Positions 51,587-59,507 of a stretch of 64,000 nt of DNA are shown piece after piece (position 1 is the first letter of the stretch; each line of letters begins with the position of its first letter). The DNA comes from Dinghuibacter silviterrae (GTDB lineage Bacteria > Bacteroidota > Bacteroidia > Chitinophagales > Chitinophagaceae), in assembly GCF_004366355.1 (NCBI RefSeq), contig NZ_SODV01000002.1, positions 2,334,768 to 2,398,767 of the forward strand, written 5' to 3'. The notes under the pieces were generated by a model. It did not search any database and was not told the origin of the DNA. It was given only the letters and a program-made list of their open reading frames with translations. A program made the translations under genes and the position numbers.

Positions 51587-52041
51587 ATGATTTCAGATGA
51601 AACCCGTTCAGAGCTTCAAGATATCGTTAGAGGAGCACGCCAGGAGGAGCCAACAGATCGTTGCGCAACGATCAGAAATATCCTTATCGAAAGCTTTGGA
51701 GCAAATTCGACTGTTAAGGGAGAATTCGAAAGTAGGGCAATCATCAAAGAAAAGCAGGGCGAATTCCTAAAAGGGTATGCCCAAGATTCGGGTCTTTGGT
51801 TAACGTCCCTGCCACATGGAAGTGAGTAGTACTTCATAATTTGCTATTTCCCGGCACGATTTATTCACTTTTGGGGTTTACGGAAGAAAACGGCATTTTG
51901 CACTTCGAAAATGCCAAGCGACAAGACTACTATAACAAAGAGTTCGGATTGGTTTTGGAAGATATGCACGATGAAAATGTTATAGCCAGGCAAGGGTTTT
52001 TGTTTTTCATAGATACAGTGTTTTACATAATGCCCATATAA
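51587..52041 (+). pseudogene. Remnant of a polyvalent-protein serine/threonine kinase domain (Kinase-PolyVal-like)
   Basis: Two reading frames together resemble one family. The first (51587-51829) encodes RNILIESFGANSTVKGEFESRAIIKEKQGEFLKGYAQDSGLWLTSLP, the usual N-terminal lobe, and then stops. The second, in a different frame from about 51827, reads VLHNLLFPGTIYSLLGFTEENGILHF, jumps to ENAKRQDYYNKEFGLVLEDMHDENVIARQGFLFFIDTVFYI, with the catalytic-loop D-x-H-D-E-N and the D of FIDTVF. Compared with the family as I remember it, about 40 residues are missing at each of two junctions, one with a frameshift. The family lives in large mobile-element polyvalent proteins, so this is a decayed mobile-element fragment. 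Confidence 0.65.
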
Positions 52042-52051
52042 CGCTTCAAAT

Positions 52052-52059
52052 TAAGTTTG
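52052..52059 (+). promoter_or_regulatory. Promoter -7 box of the VOC gene
   Basis: TAAGTTTG matches TAnnTTTG, 31 nt before the ATG at 52091. A clear -33 TTG is not visible at the right distance. Confidence 0.45.
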
Positions 52060-52090
52060 TATCTTGCCGCATCACCAATAAAAGTTAACC

Positions 52091-52528
52091 ATGGCAAACG
52101 TCTCCATCTACCTAAACTTCGCCGGCAACGCCGAAGAAGCCTTCACCCACTACAAAAAGGTTTTCGGAACGGAATTCCCCATGCCCATCATGCGGATGGG
52201 CGACATGCCACCCCAGAATGGCGCACCCGCTCTATCGGATGCGGACAAAAAGAAAGTGATGCACGTAGCCTTGCCGATCCTTGGCGGCACGATGATCATG
52301 GCCACGGATATGCTGGAAAGCATGGGCCAAAAACTCGTGGAAGGAAACAATTTTACCATCAGCCTGAATCCCGACACCAAAGAAGAAGCCGACAGGTTGT
52401 ATAAAGAACTGTCCGCGGGTGGCACGGATGCCGTCGCGCCGCACGATGAGTTCTGGGGCTATTGGGGGACATGCAAGGATCGCTTTGGCGTCCGTTGGAT
52501 GTTTAATGTGATGGCCCCAAGGCCCTAA
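52091..52528 (+). CDS. VOC/PhnB-like glyoxalase-fold protein
   Basis: 145 residues, single-domain PF06983-type: VSIYLNFAGNAEEAFTHYKKVFGTEF at the start, MHVALPILGGTMIMATDM in the middle and DEFWGYWGTCKDRFGVRWMFN at the end. PhnB-like proteins form dimers with paired beta-alpha-beta-beta-beta units; the enzyme activity of this group is generally unknown. It has its own promoter box and sits between a pseudogene and a GNAT gene, outside any operon that can be recognised. Confidence 0.92.
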   Translation: MANVSIYLNFAGNAEEAFTHYKKVFGTEFPMPIMRMGDMPPQNGAPALSDADKKKVMHVALPILGGTMIMATDMLESMGQKLVEGNNFTISLNPDTKEEADRLYKELSAGGTDAVAPHDEFWGYWGTCKDRFGVRWMFNVMAPRP

Positions 52529-52544
52529 AAAAGCCCTAAATCCT

Positions 52545-52552
52545 TAGTTTTG
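52545..52552 (+). promoter_or_regulatory. Promoter -7 box of the GNAT gene
   Basis: TAGTTTTG matches TAnnTTTG and ends 4 nt before the ATG at 52557, one of several near-leaderless arrangements in the window. Confidence 0.5.
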
Positions 52553-52556
52553 TGGG

Positions 52557-53048
52557 ATGATTATTCGCCCCGCCACCGAAACCGACCTCCCCACCCTCCT
52601 GGAGATCTACAACGACATCATCCTCCACACCACCGCCGTCTACTCCTACGAGCCGCACACCCTGGAGATGCGCAAGGCGTGGTACAAGGATAAGGTCGAT
52701 CAGCATTACCCCGTCTTCGTGGCCGAGGACAACGGCCGCCCTGTCGGCTTTAGCACCTTCGGCCCCTTCCGGGCCTGGCCGGCCTATCAGTTCACCGTGG
52801 AGAATTCGATCTACGTGGCCGCGGATCAGCGCGGCAAGGGGCTTGGAAGGGCCTTGCTGGCGCCCCTGATTGACGCGGCGCGCAAAAAGGGGATGCACGC
52901 CCTCATTGCTGGGATCGATTCGACCAATGATGCGAGCCTGAGGCTGCACAAAGCCTTTGGATTCGAGGAGGTGGCGCGGTTCCGCGAGGTGGGGTTCAAG
53001 TTCGAGCGGTGGCTGGACCTCGTGTTTATGGAGTTGATCCTAAGCTAA
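52557..53048 (+). CDS. GNAT N-acetyltransferase, phosphinothricin acetyltransferase-like
   Basis: 163 residues. MIIRPATETDLPTLLEIYNDIILHTTAVYSYEP is the typical PAT-subfamily start. YVAADQRGKGLGRALLAPLIDAA carries the acetyl-CoA motif (Q/RxxGxG/A), and LRLHKAFGFEEVARFREVGFKFERWLDLVFME ends it. The subfamily acetylates methionine sulfone/sulfoximine or phosphinothricin-like amines; the natural substrate of this member is not known. Very short 5' leader predicted. Confidence 0.93.
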   Translation: MIIRPATETDLPTLLEIYNDIILHTTAVYSYEPHTLEMRKAWYKDKVDQHYPVFVAEDNGRPVGFSTFGPFRAWPAYQFTVENSIYVAADQRGKGLGRALLAPLIDAARKKGMHALIAGIDSTNDASLRLHKAFGFEEVARFREVGFKFERWLDLVFMELILS

Positions 53049-53066
53049 AACGGCGCCGCCGCAACG

Positions 53067-53092
53067 CAAAAGGGCCCCCAAACTGGAGGCCC
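53067..53092 (-). terminator. Terminator of the barrel-protein gene at 53144
   Basis: A stem of seven pairs with one mismatch (53072-53079 with 53085-53092, loop AAACT) is followed on the minus strand by TTTT (complement of 53068-53071). It lies between two convergent genes. Confidence 0.45.
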
Positions 53093-53143
53093 CGGAGGAG
53101 TTCTACTAGTGCGTGTGATCAGTAAAATTGGTAAACCATGTTC

Positions 53144-54337
53144 TTAATAGGCTGACGTCGAGAGGGGCATATTCCGCCTGTTGCGGAACACATAGCCAAT
53201 CGATAAGCCAAAGCTCCGGGTATGAACGGAGGCTGCGGAACCGCTCGGTGCCATGTTGTTAAGCCCAAGGTTGAACGAAGCGCCTAAGATAAAGTTCCGG
53301 TCCATCAGGATTCCTGCCATAAAGTTGGCGCCAAAATCCATCCGGCGGAGGTTATCCCCGGCGGCGTAGTTATTTCCAAATTGCATGTCTGTGTTGATAC
53401 CCTTGAGGGTGTAGGTCCCGTTCATAGCGTAAGCGGCGTAGGGACCGGCGCCAATGTACAACCGCCGGCTGAGAAAGTTGGTGTGGTAGACGAGGTCGAG
53501 GGGCGCGGTCAGGAAGGCGGCGTGGATGTTGATCTTGTCGCCGTTGACGTTGGGCTGATACCCTTCGTAGGAGTAGATGAGCGCGGGGCGGAAGGACAGC
53601 GACTTTTGCAGGGGGATGTCGGCAAAAAAGCCGAGGTTGAACCCGGTCAGGGGGGAGCCGGATACCTTGCCGTTAGTGGTCGTGTTGGCCGAGGCGCCGG
53701 ACCAGTTGAGACCGGCGATACCCCCGAACTGGATGCCGTGGGGATCCATCAGGGAGTTTCGGATGGAGTCGGCGATATGCAGGGCAAAGGCATTGGCTTC
53801 AGCGGATAGGGCAAAAGGCTCCGCGGCGGGTCCGACTTCGGAAGCATCGGGGACGGCGGAAAAGTCGATGTAGTCGGAAGTTTGGGCGTCTTCGGAGGAC
53901 AAGTCCATGATTTGAACGTCGCTGGAAGCAACCTGGTCGCCGGCCGGCGCATCAATCGCCGAAACGGCGTCAGCCGGGGCAACCGTTCCAACATGCGCAA
54001 CAAATGAAGAAGCCCTGTGGGCAAAAGGTTCAGCATCAGCTACTTCCGCAGTCCCAACCGCCGCCAGGGCCGCCGCCTGTTCTCCAGCAGAGGTGGAAGC
54101 TGCGCTTTCGCTGGCCGGTGAAGCAACAAGCGACCCATGCAGACCCGTCCCACTGGAAGGCCCACCCTTTTGAGGCATCATGGCCGCAGTCGTCCACTGA
54201 AAATGAGGCGCGCCGTTGCGGGAAGCGGAAGCCTTTTGGCTGCCGGAAAGAAAAGAAAAAGGTGTCCTGTACTGGGAGACGTAATTCAGTCCAAAGAAAG
54301 TGAGACAGAGGATAAGCAGTAGAAATACATATCGCAT
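53144..54337 (-). CDS. PorT-family-like outer-membrane beta-barrel protein with long low-complexity linker
   Basis: 397 residues. N-terminal membrane segment (YVFLLLILCLTFFGLNYVS), a long Ala/Ser/Asp-rich linker (about 33-185), and a beta-barrel of about 8 strands starting at HGIQFGGIAGLNWSGASANTTTNG (PF13568-type). Last strand YVFRNRRN. The early helix is not followed by a clear cleavage site, and the acidic linker between it and the barrel is unusual; it may be a signal anchor, or the helix may be a signal peptide with a poor site. Monocistronic with its own promoter. Confidence 0.75.
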   Translation of the reverse strand: MRYVFLLLILCLTFFGLNYVSQYRTPFSFLSGSQKASASRNGAPHFQWTTAAMMPQKGGPSSGTGLHGSLVASPASESAASTSAGEQAAALAAVGTAEVADAEPFAHRASSFVAHVGTVAPADAVSAIDAPAGDQVASSDVQIMDLSSEDAQTSDYIDFSAVPDASEVGPAAEPFALSAEANAFALHIADSIRNSLMDPHGIQFGGIAGLNWSGASANTTTNGKVSGSPLTGFNLGFFADIPLQKSLSFRPALIYSYEGYQPNVNGDKINIHAAFLTAPLDLVYHTNFLSRRLYIGAGPYAAYAMNGTYTLKGINTDMQFGNNYAAGDNLRRMDFGANFMAGILMDRNFILGASFNLGLNNMAPSGSAASVHTRSFGLSIGYVFRNRRNMPLSTSAY

Positions 54338-54379
54338 GATGCTTTCAATTTGGGTATAGGATAAGCGATAATTCTCCTA

Positions 54380-54411
54380 CAAAGTTATAGCGATTATTTG
54401 TAAATTATCAA
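54380..54411 (-). promoter_or_regulatory. Complete promoter of the barrel-protein gene
   Basis: On the minus strand TTG (54409-54411), 21-nt spacer, TAACTTTG (54380-54387). The ATG at 54337 lies 42 nt past the box. Confidence 0.62.
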
Positions 54412-54436
54412 CTACTTCGTTAATGGGTTGTTAGCA

Positions 54437-55477
54437 CTATTTGAAGAAGATTTCGGTTGCCCCATAACCGTAATTGTTAAGATATTGATTTACAAAGCTT
54501 TTTACTTCCCGTTTGGTGTTCAGGATTTCGTGGATCTCGTCCCGGAGACGCCCCGTCCCCACCCCGTGGATGACCGTAAAAACCGGGAGGTGGTGCAGGA
54601 CGGCCAGTTCGTAGTATTTTTCAAAAGTGCCGATCTGTAGGTGTAGTATTTCCTCGGGGCTGAGCTTTTCGCCGGGATGGGTCAGCTTGTCGGCATGCAG
54701 GTCCACAACACTCCGGGCGGGTTCGAGGTGTTGGCGGGCTTTTCCGGCGTCATAGATCTTAAACCCGGCCTTGCTCAGGCCGGAAAGGTCCAGACCACCC
54801 TGGTGACTCGGGGACTCACGGAAAGCGGCATCCGGATATTTGTCAAACAAGAGATAAGAGAAGGAAGCCTCCTGGTTTTGCCGAAGCGTCTCTACTTTCT
54901 GAAACAACTGCTTGGGTTTCAACTTGTGAGAAGCCTCGAAGTATTCGGCTTTGCCCTGTAAAGGTTTCACAAGCGAAAAATCGAAGTCGAACTTTGGGCT
55001 GTCATTGACATTCTCCATGGGCACATTCTGGAGATAGAAGTCGGTGAATGCCTGTATGTTAGAATTCAATTCCATTTCCGCTTCACCGTTCAGCCGAAGG
55101 GTGTACTGAAAATTCAGCTCCAGGGCGGTCTGGTTGACGAGGTAGACCTTAAAATAGTCCACTACGTCGTCGTCAAACACGTCCTTGTCAAAAACGGGGA
55201 AAAACGTCAGCCATACCCCGGGCTGGAGGTTGAATTTGGGCTGCGGGCCCTTGGCGGGCTCGGGTCGCAGCTGCTCGATGGTCTTTTTGGGTGCAGGAGC
55301 GGCTTTTTTCTGCTCCATAAACCGCTTGAAATAGGGAAACTCGATCTGGTCTGAATAGGCGGGAAAACGCACGCCTTTTACCTCGACCATCACCATTTTG
55401 TCATTGATGATGTCGATCACTTCACCTTCTTCGTTGGAATGACGGACGACGACTTTGTCGCCCACTTGAAACTTCAT
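54437..55477 (-). CDS. DUF2027 domain protein with C-terminal Smr domain
   Basis: 346 residues. MKFQVGDKVVVRHSNEEGEVIDIINDKMVMVEVKG is an SH3-like barrel, as in MutS2-linked proteins. DUF2027 (about 70-250) contains PGVWLTFFPVFDKDVFDDDVVDYFKVYLVNQTALELNFQY. The last 85 residues are an Smr domain: VDLHADKL, the LQIGTFEKYYELAV helix and FTVIHGVGTGRLRDEIHEIL (HGxGxGxLR). Smr domains bind or cut nucleic acids; DUF2027 is specific to Bacteroidota. Suspected role in nucleic acid repair or ribosome collision response, not shown. Upstream -7 box TATCTTTG lies 7 nt before the ATG. Confidence 0.92.
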   Translation of the reverse strand: MKFQVGDKVVVRHSNEEGEVIDIINDKMVMVEVKGVRFPAYSDQIEFPYFKRFMEQKKAAPAPKKTIEQLRPEPAKGPQPKFNLQPGVWLTFFPVFDKDVFDDDVVDYFKVYLVNQTALELNFQYTLRLNGEAEMELNSNIQAFTDFYLQNVPMENVNDSPKFDFDFSLVKPLQGKAEYFEASHKLKPKQLFQKVETLRQNQEASFSYLLFDKYPDAAFRESPSHQGGLDLSGLSKAGFKIYDAGKARQHLEPARSVVDLHADKLTHPGEKLSPEEILHLQIGTFEKYYELAVLHHLPVFTVIHGVGTGRLRDEIHEILNTKREVKSFVNQYLNNYGYGATEIFFK

Positions 55478-55484
55478 AATTCCG

Positions 55485-55492
55485 CAAAGATA
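55485..55492 (-). promoter_or_regulatory. Promoter -7 box of the DUF2027-Smr gene
   Basis: TATCTTTG on the minus strand, ending 7 nt before the ATG at 55477, between this gene and the DoxX stop. Confidence 0.5.
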
Positions 55493-55500
55493 CGAAGCCG

Positions 55501-55950
55501 CTATTTACTCTTCATCGGGTGATGTTCCAAAAGCCTGTCCGCCGACCAGGGGCCACCCCCTTCCACCAGGAAGAAAACGAGCATCAGCAGGATCAGCAGC
55601 GACAGCCACCAGCTCCCCGAAGGTGACATCAAGCTGGACGGCGCATTGACAAATATAAGAGCCCCCAGCAGGTTGGGGATCTGGATCAGGCAGGCGACCC
55701 GGGTGAGCAGGCCGAAGGCCACCATGAACCCCCCGATGAGTTGTGTCATGATCACGTAGTGCGCCATCACCCCAATGGAGATGGAGCTCAGAAATGCACT
55801 TTTACCAATCAGGGAGGAGAGGACGTCCATGTTGTTCATGAATTCCACGGCCTTCATAAAGAGCAGTATACCCAGGATCATCCTAAGCACATCGAGCCAC
55901 TTCGGGTGATGGGTATCGCCCCAGTGTTCCATTCGTTGAATGAGGTTCAT
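55501..55950 (-). CDS. DoxX-family membrane protein
   Basis: 149 residues with four membrane segments: VLRMILGILLFMKAVEFM, ISIGVMAHYVIMTQLIGGFMVAFGLLTRVACLIQIPNLLGALIFVNA and WWLSLLILLMLVFFLVEGGGPWSADRLL. This matches the DoxX fold. The function of small DoxX proteins in Bacteroidota is not established (quinone-linked redox roles are proposed for relatives). It precedes the Smr gene on the same strand. Confidence 0.9.
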   Translation of the reverse strand: MNLIQRMEHWGDTHHPKWLDVLRMILGILLFMKAVEFMNNMDVLSSLIGKSAFLSSISIGVMAHYVIMTQLIGGFMVAFGLLTRVACLIQIPNLLGALIFVNAPSSLMSPSGSWWLSLLILLMLVFFLVEGGGPWSADRLLEHHPMKSK

Positions 55951-55968
55951 ACGGCAAAATTTTAGGGT

Positions 55969-55997
55969 GTCCTGATAAGGTACTCATTTACCAGGAC
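55969..55997 (-). terminator. Hairpin after the PEGA gene
   Basis: GTCCTGATAA (55969-55978) pairs with TTACCAGGAC (55988-55997) with one mismatch and a 9-nt loop. Only a weak T-run follows on the minus strand, just upstream of the DoxX start. Confidence 0.35.
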
Positions 55998-56023
55998 AAA
56001 TACAAGCGCCGTACCGGAACCCG

Positions 56024-56689
56024 TCAGTTCTTCAGTTTCGTGGTCAATTCATCGAGAAAGCCGTCGTATTTCTTCAGAATACGGTTAAATGGCCGGAATT
56101 GCTCATCTGCATTGTAGGCCGTGCCTGTTTTTCCGGAGGCTTCCGACACGAATTTCACCCGGTAGACCAGGGGGGAGTCTGAAGATTGTTTGATGATCAG
56201 CCTGATCCGAACCGTATTCGATTTAAAAGACATGCCGACCCAGGAGGTCCGCAGATAGCCGGATTTTTCGTCGCTGTTTTCCAGGTCATCAAATTTTTCC
56301 AGCACGACGCCCACGATCTCTTTCCAGGCTTCCTCTTTGGATTTCGACGGATTGACGTTGAGTTGCACGTCGGTATTGGCTACGTCGGACTCGATGGTGG
56401 AGGTATAAGACTCGTCCTCCTGCAATTGGATGTAGTCTGACGAAGGCGGCTCCGTGACACCCTTTCGATCACAGTACGTTCTTGTTTCCGCGATGAAGCC
56501 TTCCATTTTTACTTCGACGGTGACACAGGCCCCTTTGGAAATTTTTACGACGACCTTGCCGGTACCCATCTGGACGCCGTCGACATAAATGCGGGCCGTC
56601 TGTGGCGTAGTCGTCACCGTGACCTTATCGGATGCAAAAACCTGTTGAAAAAACAGTGTTAGAATGAAGAGTGAGGTAAGATAGCGCAT
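56024..56689 (-). CDS. Exported PEGA-domain protein
   Basis: 221 residues. Signal peptide RYLTSLFILTLFFQQVFA. A PEGA domain (about 23-70): VTVTTTPQTARIYVDGVQMGTGKVVVKISKGACVTVEVKMEGFIAETRTY, where the 'G-V-Q-M-G-T-G' turn replaces the usual P-E-G-A. The second half (about 95-221) is alpha/beta (EEAWKEIVGVVLEKFDDLENSDEKSGYLRTSWVGMSFKSNTVRIRLIIKQ) and not assigned. PEGA proteins are surface or S-layer associated. Its DNA looks less GC-rich than that of the neighbours. Confidence 0.88.
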   Translation of the reverse strand: MRYLTSLFILTLFFQQVFASDKVTVTTTPQTARIYVDGVQMGTGKVVVKISKGACVTVEVKMEGFIAETRTYCDRKGVTEPPSSDYIQLQEDESYTSTIESDVANTDVQLNVNPSKSKEEAWKEIVGVVLEKFDDLENSDEKSGYLRTSWVGMSFKSNTVRIRLIIKQSSDSPLVYRVKFVSEASGKTGTAYNADEQFRPFNRILKKYDGFLDELTTKLKN

Positions 56690-56747
56690 AGTTTATGGTG
56701 TTAACAAGCGCGTCAAGGTAAATACTTTTTCCCGCCCACACCATAGC

Positions 56748-58418
56748 CTACAGGTTTAGTTTGCTATTCCTAAACCCATACAGGAAATACACCACCAGCC
56801 CCACGGCCATCCACCCAAAAAACACCATCCAGCTCTTGACGGGAATCTCGATCATGAGGTACATACAGCACAACATACCGAGCACGGGGATCAGTGAGTA
56901 GCGTTTGACAAAGGACTGCACGGCGATGATAGCGGAGATGAGGATGAAAACGAGGAAAAGGATCTCCTCATGACCCTCGGTGCCGAGGTGGGTCACGTCA
57001 TCGGTGATGCGCTCGCGGAAAAGAACCGCAAAAAGGACAAACAACACCGGGATGATCCACTGGCCGTTGATGTACGGGAGGCTGAACCGGCCCGGTTGTT
57101 TGGCGACCATGGGCAGCGCCAGTACGCCCCCGCACACGAGCACGAACGCAAACAACGTCCCGATGCTCGTAAGGTCCGTCATCAGGCCGTCGTCCACAAC
57201 CAACACGGGGATGGCCACCAGCAACCCCGTAATGATGGTGGAAAAAGAAGGCGTCTGGAAACGCGGGTGGACCCGCCCGAAAGGCTTCGGGAGCAGGCCG
57301 TCCCGGCTCATGCTCATCCAGATGCGGGGCTGGCCGATCTGGTAGACGATCAGAACGCTGGTGGCCGCGATGACCGCACCGATGGAGATCACGAACCCGA
57401 GCTTGTGCATGTTGATCTTGTCGAAGACGAAGGCCAGCGGGTCGGTCTTCCCCTGGAATTCCGAGTAGTGGACCATGCCGGTGATCACGAGCGTGATGAT
57501 GATATAGATCGCGGTACATATCACCAGGGAGTAGATCATCCCCCGGGGCAGGTCGCGCTGTGGGTTGCCGCATTCTTCGGCCGTGGTGGAGATGGCGTCG
57601 AAGCCGATGTACGCATAAAACACCGCCGACACGCCCTTGAGCACACCCGTCATGCCGTTCGGCAGAAAAGGAGACCAGTTGGAAAAGCTGTTGTTGGAGA
57701 AGATGACGTACACGCCCACCACCGCGATCACCGCGAGGATGACGAGCTTCAGCGTCACCATGAAGTTGGCGCTCTTTTTACTCTCCTTGATCCCGATATA
57801 GGCAAGGGCCGTGATCAGGCAAATCACGATAAAGGCCGGGAGGTTGATGATAAAAGGCCAGCCTGCGATGCGGGGCGCGTGGGTATAGATCAGCCCGGCG
57901 CCCGTTGGCGCCAGGTGGTTTTTCGCCGCCTCGTCAAACGACATTTTCGCGGTGTTGTAACCGATCGTCAGGTAATCGGGGAGGTCTATATGAAAGGCGT
58001 GGAGGATGTTGTTGAAATACGCGCTCCACGAGATCGCCACCACCACGTTCCCGATGGAATACTCCAGGATCAGCGCCCAGCCTATGATCCAGGCCACGAG
58101 TTCCCCGAACGTCACGTATGAATAGGTATAGGCACTACCCGCCACCGGCACCCGGCTGGCAAATTCCGCATAACAAAGAGCGGTGAACCCGCAGGTCACC
58201 GCCGTGATGATAAAAAGGAAGATGACCCCGGGCCCCCCGTCAAAGGCGGCTTTGCCGATCGTCGAAAAGATACCCGCGCCGATGACCGCCGCCACCCCGA
58301 GAAGGGTCAGGTCTTTGACCCCCAGCACCCGCCGCAGTGATTCGGTATGATCGCCGAGGCCGGCCTGGTGTTCCTGTATAATCTTGTCAAGGGATTTGCG
58401 GCGCAGCAGTGAAGGCAT
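56748..58418 (-). CDS. APC-superfamily amino acid permease
   Basis: 556 residues from ATG 58418 (MPSLLRRKSLDKIIQEHQAGLG), with an N-terminal cytoplasmic part and 12-14 membrane helices. The consensus VIGAGIFSTIGKAAFDGGPGVIFLFI (helix 1) and CYAEFASRVPVAGSAYTYSYVTFGELVAWIIGWAL (helices 2-3) are those of the cationic amino-acid transporter (CAT)-like subgroup, with GFDAISTTAEECGNPQRDLPRG as a hallmark. An upstream in-frame ATG (58592) only adds Arg-rich shadow sequence of the prenyl synthase. Imports amino acids with protons; exact substrate unknown. Confidence 0.93.
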   Translation of the reverse strand: MPSLLRRKSLDKIIQEHQAGLGDHTESLRRVLGVKDLTLLGVAAVIGAGIFSTIGKAAFDGGPGVIFLFIITAVTCGFTALCYAEFASRVPVAGSAYTYSYVTFGELVAWIIGWALILEYSIGNVVVAISWSAYFNNILHAFHIDLPDYLTIGYNTAKMSFDEAAKNHLAPTGAGLIYTHAPRIAGWPFIINLPAFIVICLITALAYIGIKESKKSANFMVTLKLVILAVIAVVGVYVIFSNNSFSNWSPFLPNGMTGVLKGVSAVFYAYIGFDAISTTAEECGNPQRDLPRGMIYSLVICTAIYIIITLVITGMVHYSEFQGKTDPLAFVFDKINMHKLGFVISIGAVIAATSVLIVYQIGQPRIWMSMSRDGLLPKPFGRVHPRFQTPSFSTIITGLLVAIPVLVVDDGLMTDLTSIGTLFAFVLVCGGVLALPMVAKQPGRFSLPYINGQWIIPVLFVLFAVLFRERITDDVTHLGTEGHEEILFLVFILISAIIAVQSFVKRYSLIPVLGMLCCMYLMIEIPVKSWMVFFGWMAVGLVVYFLYGFRNSKLNL

Positions 58419-58521
58419 GTCTCTCTGTTTGATTATTAAGGCGTCAAAATATGTAAAAAACCGACGCCGCGCGCAAAAATCCGCCGCACACCGAAAGCGA
58501 CCCGCCGCCGACGCCCCGCGC

Positions 58522-59490
58522 CTACCGCTGCCGCTGCAGCAACTCCGCTGCCACCGCCCGAAGGGGTTCCTTCCGATTGCTGAGGACCGCAACGTCCTCC
58601 AAATACTGCATCGCGAGGTCCGTGTGGCGGGCCTTCAGCTCCGCCGCCCAGGCGTCCGCCCCGCAGGCCCGCATCACCCCCAGCACCCCCGCTACCTTCG
58701 CCGCCGGCTCAGGATAAGCCATCCAATGGGCGAGCTCGACGGTCTGTGCGGCAGACGCGGTTTGTTGCGTATGTAATAAAAGAAAAGTCTTTTTGTTTGC
58801 TATGATGTCCCCACCCACCTGTTTGCCAAACTTGGCCGGATCACCAAAGGCGTCCAGGTAATCGTCCTGGACCTGGAAGGCGATCCCCACGTGTTTGCCG
58901 AACTGGTACAACAGGTCGGCGTTTCCCTGGCTGGCGCCCCCTAAGAGGGCACCGGTCTGAAGGGCACAGGCGAGCAGGACCGAGGTTTTGAGCGTGATCA
59001 TGTGGAGGTATTCGTCCAGGGTCACGTCTGTCCGTTGTTCATAGTCCATATCGAGCTGTTGCCCCTCGGAGACTTCGAACACGGTACGGTTAAACAGCGA
59101 GACGATCCTGCGCAGATACGAAACGTCGATCTTGTTCAGGTATTCGTACGCCATTGTCAGCATCACGTCCCCGGCCAGGAGGGCGCTGTTCTCGCCGTAT
59201 TTGGCGTGCACCGTGGCCTGGCCGCGCCTGAGCGGGGCCTTGTCCATGATGTCGTCGTGGATCAGCGTGAAATTGTGGAAAAGCTCCAGGGCCGTGGCTA
59301 CCTCGAAGGCGTCCGGGCGGATGTCGTCGAAGAGCTCGTTCCCCATCAGGCAAAGGACCGGCCGGATACGCTTGCCCCCGATGCCCAGGATGTACTCAGC
59401 CGGATCATAAAGGGTGGCGGGTGTTACCGGGAAGTGGCGGCGGGAAAAACGCGTTTCGAACTGGTGTAATAGGTCTTCAAAGCTAGTCAT
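58522..59490 (-). CDS. Polyprenyl synthetase (isoprenyl diphosphate synthase)
   Basis: 322 residues from ATG 59490 (MTSFEDLLHQFETRF). The two Asp-rich motifs are TLIHDDIMDKAPLRRG (FARM) and AFQVQDDYLDAFGDP (SARM); GGKRIRPVLCLMG and NKKTFLLLHTQ are also present. Enzymes of this sort make C15-C40 prenyl chains for quinones or carriers, chain length not determinable here. An upstream ATG at 59499 lies in the promoter. TACATTTG at 59497-59504 is 6 nt from the start. The stop is 103 nt before the permease start. Confidence 0.93.
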   Translation of the reverse strand: MTSFEDLLHQFETRFSRRHFPVTPATLYDPAEYILGIGGKRIRPVLCLMGNELFDDIRPDAFEVATALELFHNFTLIHDDIMDKAPLRRGQATVHAKYGENSALLAGDVMLTMAYEYLNKIDVSYLRRIVSLFNRTVFEVSEGQQLDMDYEQRTDVTLDEYLHMITLKTSVLLACALQTGALLGGASQGNADLLYQFGKHVGIAFQVQDDYLDAFGDPAKFGKQVGGDIIANKKTFLLLHTQQTASAAQTVELAHWMAYPEPAAKVAGVLGVMRACGADAWAAELKARHTDLAMQYLEDVAVLSNRKEPLRAVAAELLQRQR

Positions 59491-59496
59491 GTGCCG

Positions 59497-59504
59497 CAAA
59501 TGTA
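59497..59504 (-). promoter_or_regulatory. Promoter -7 box of the polyprenyl synthetase gene
   Basis: TACATTTG on the minus strand, ending 6 nt before the ATG at 59490. It lies within 4 nt of the end of rnr. Confidence 0.5.
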
Positions 59505-59507
59505 GCG

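Noticed and set aside
56970-58121. A 383-codon plus-strand frame opposite the permease
   Set aside because: The minus-strand frame encodes a clear APC transporter; the plus-strand product is Asp/His/Arg-rich, as expected for the complement of hydrophobic codons.
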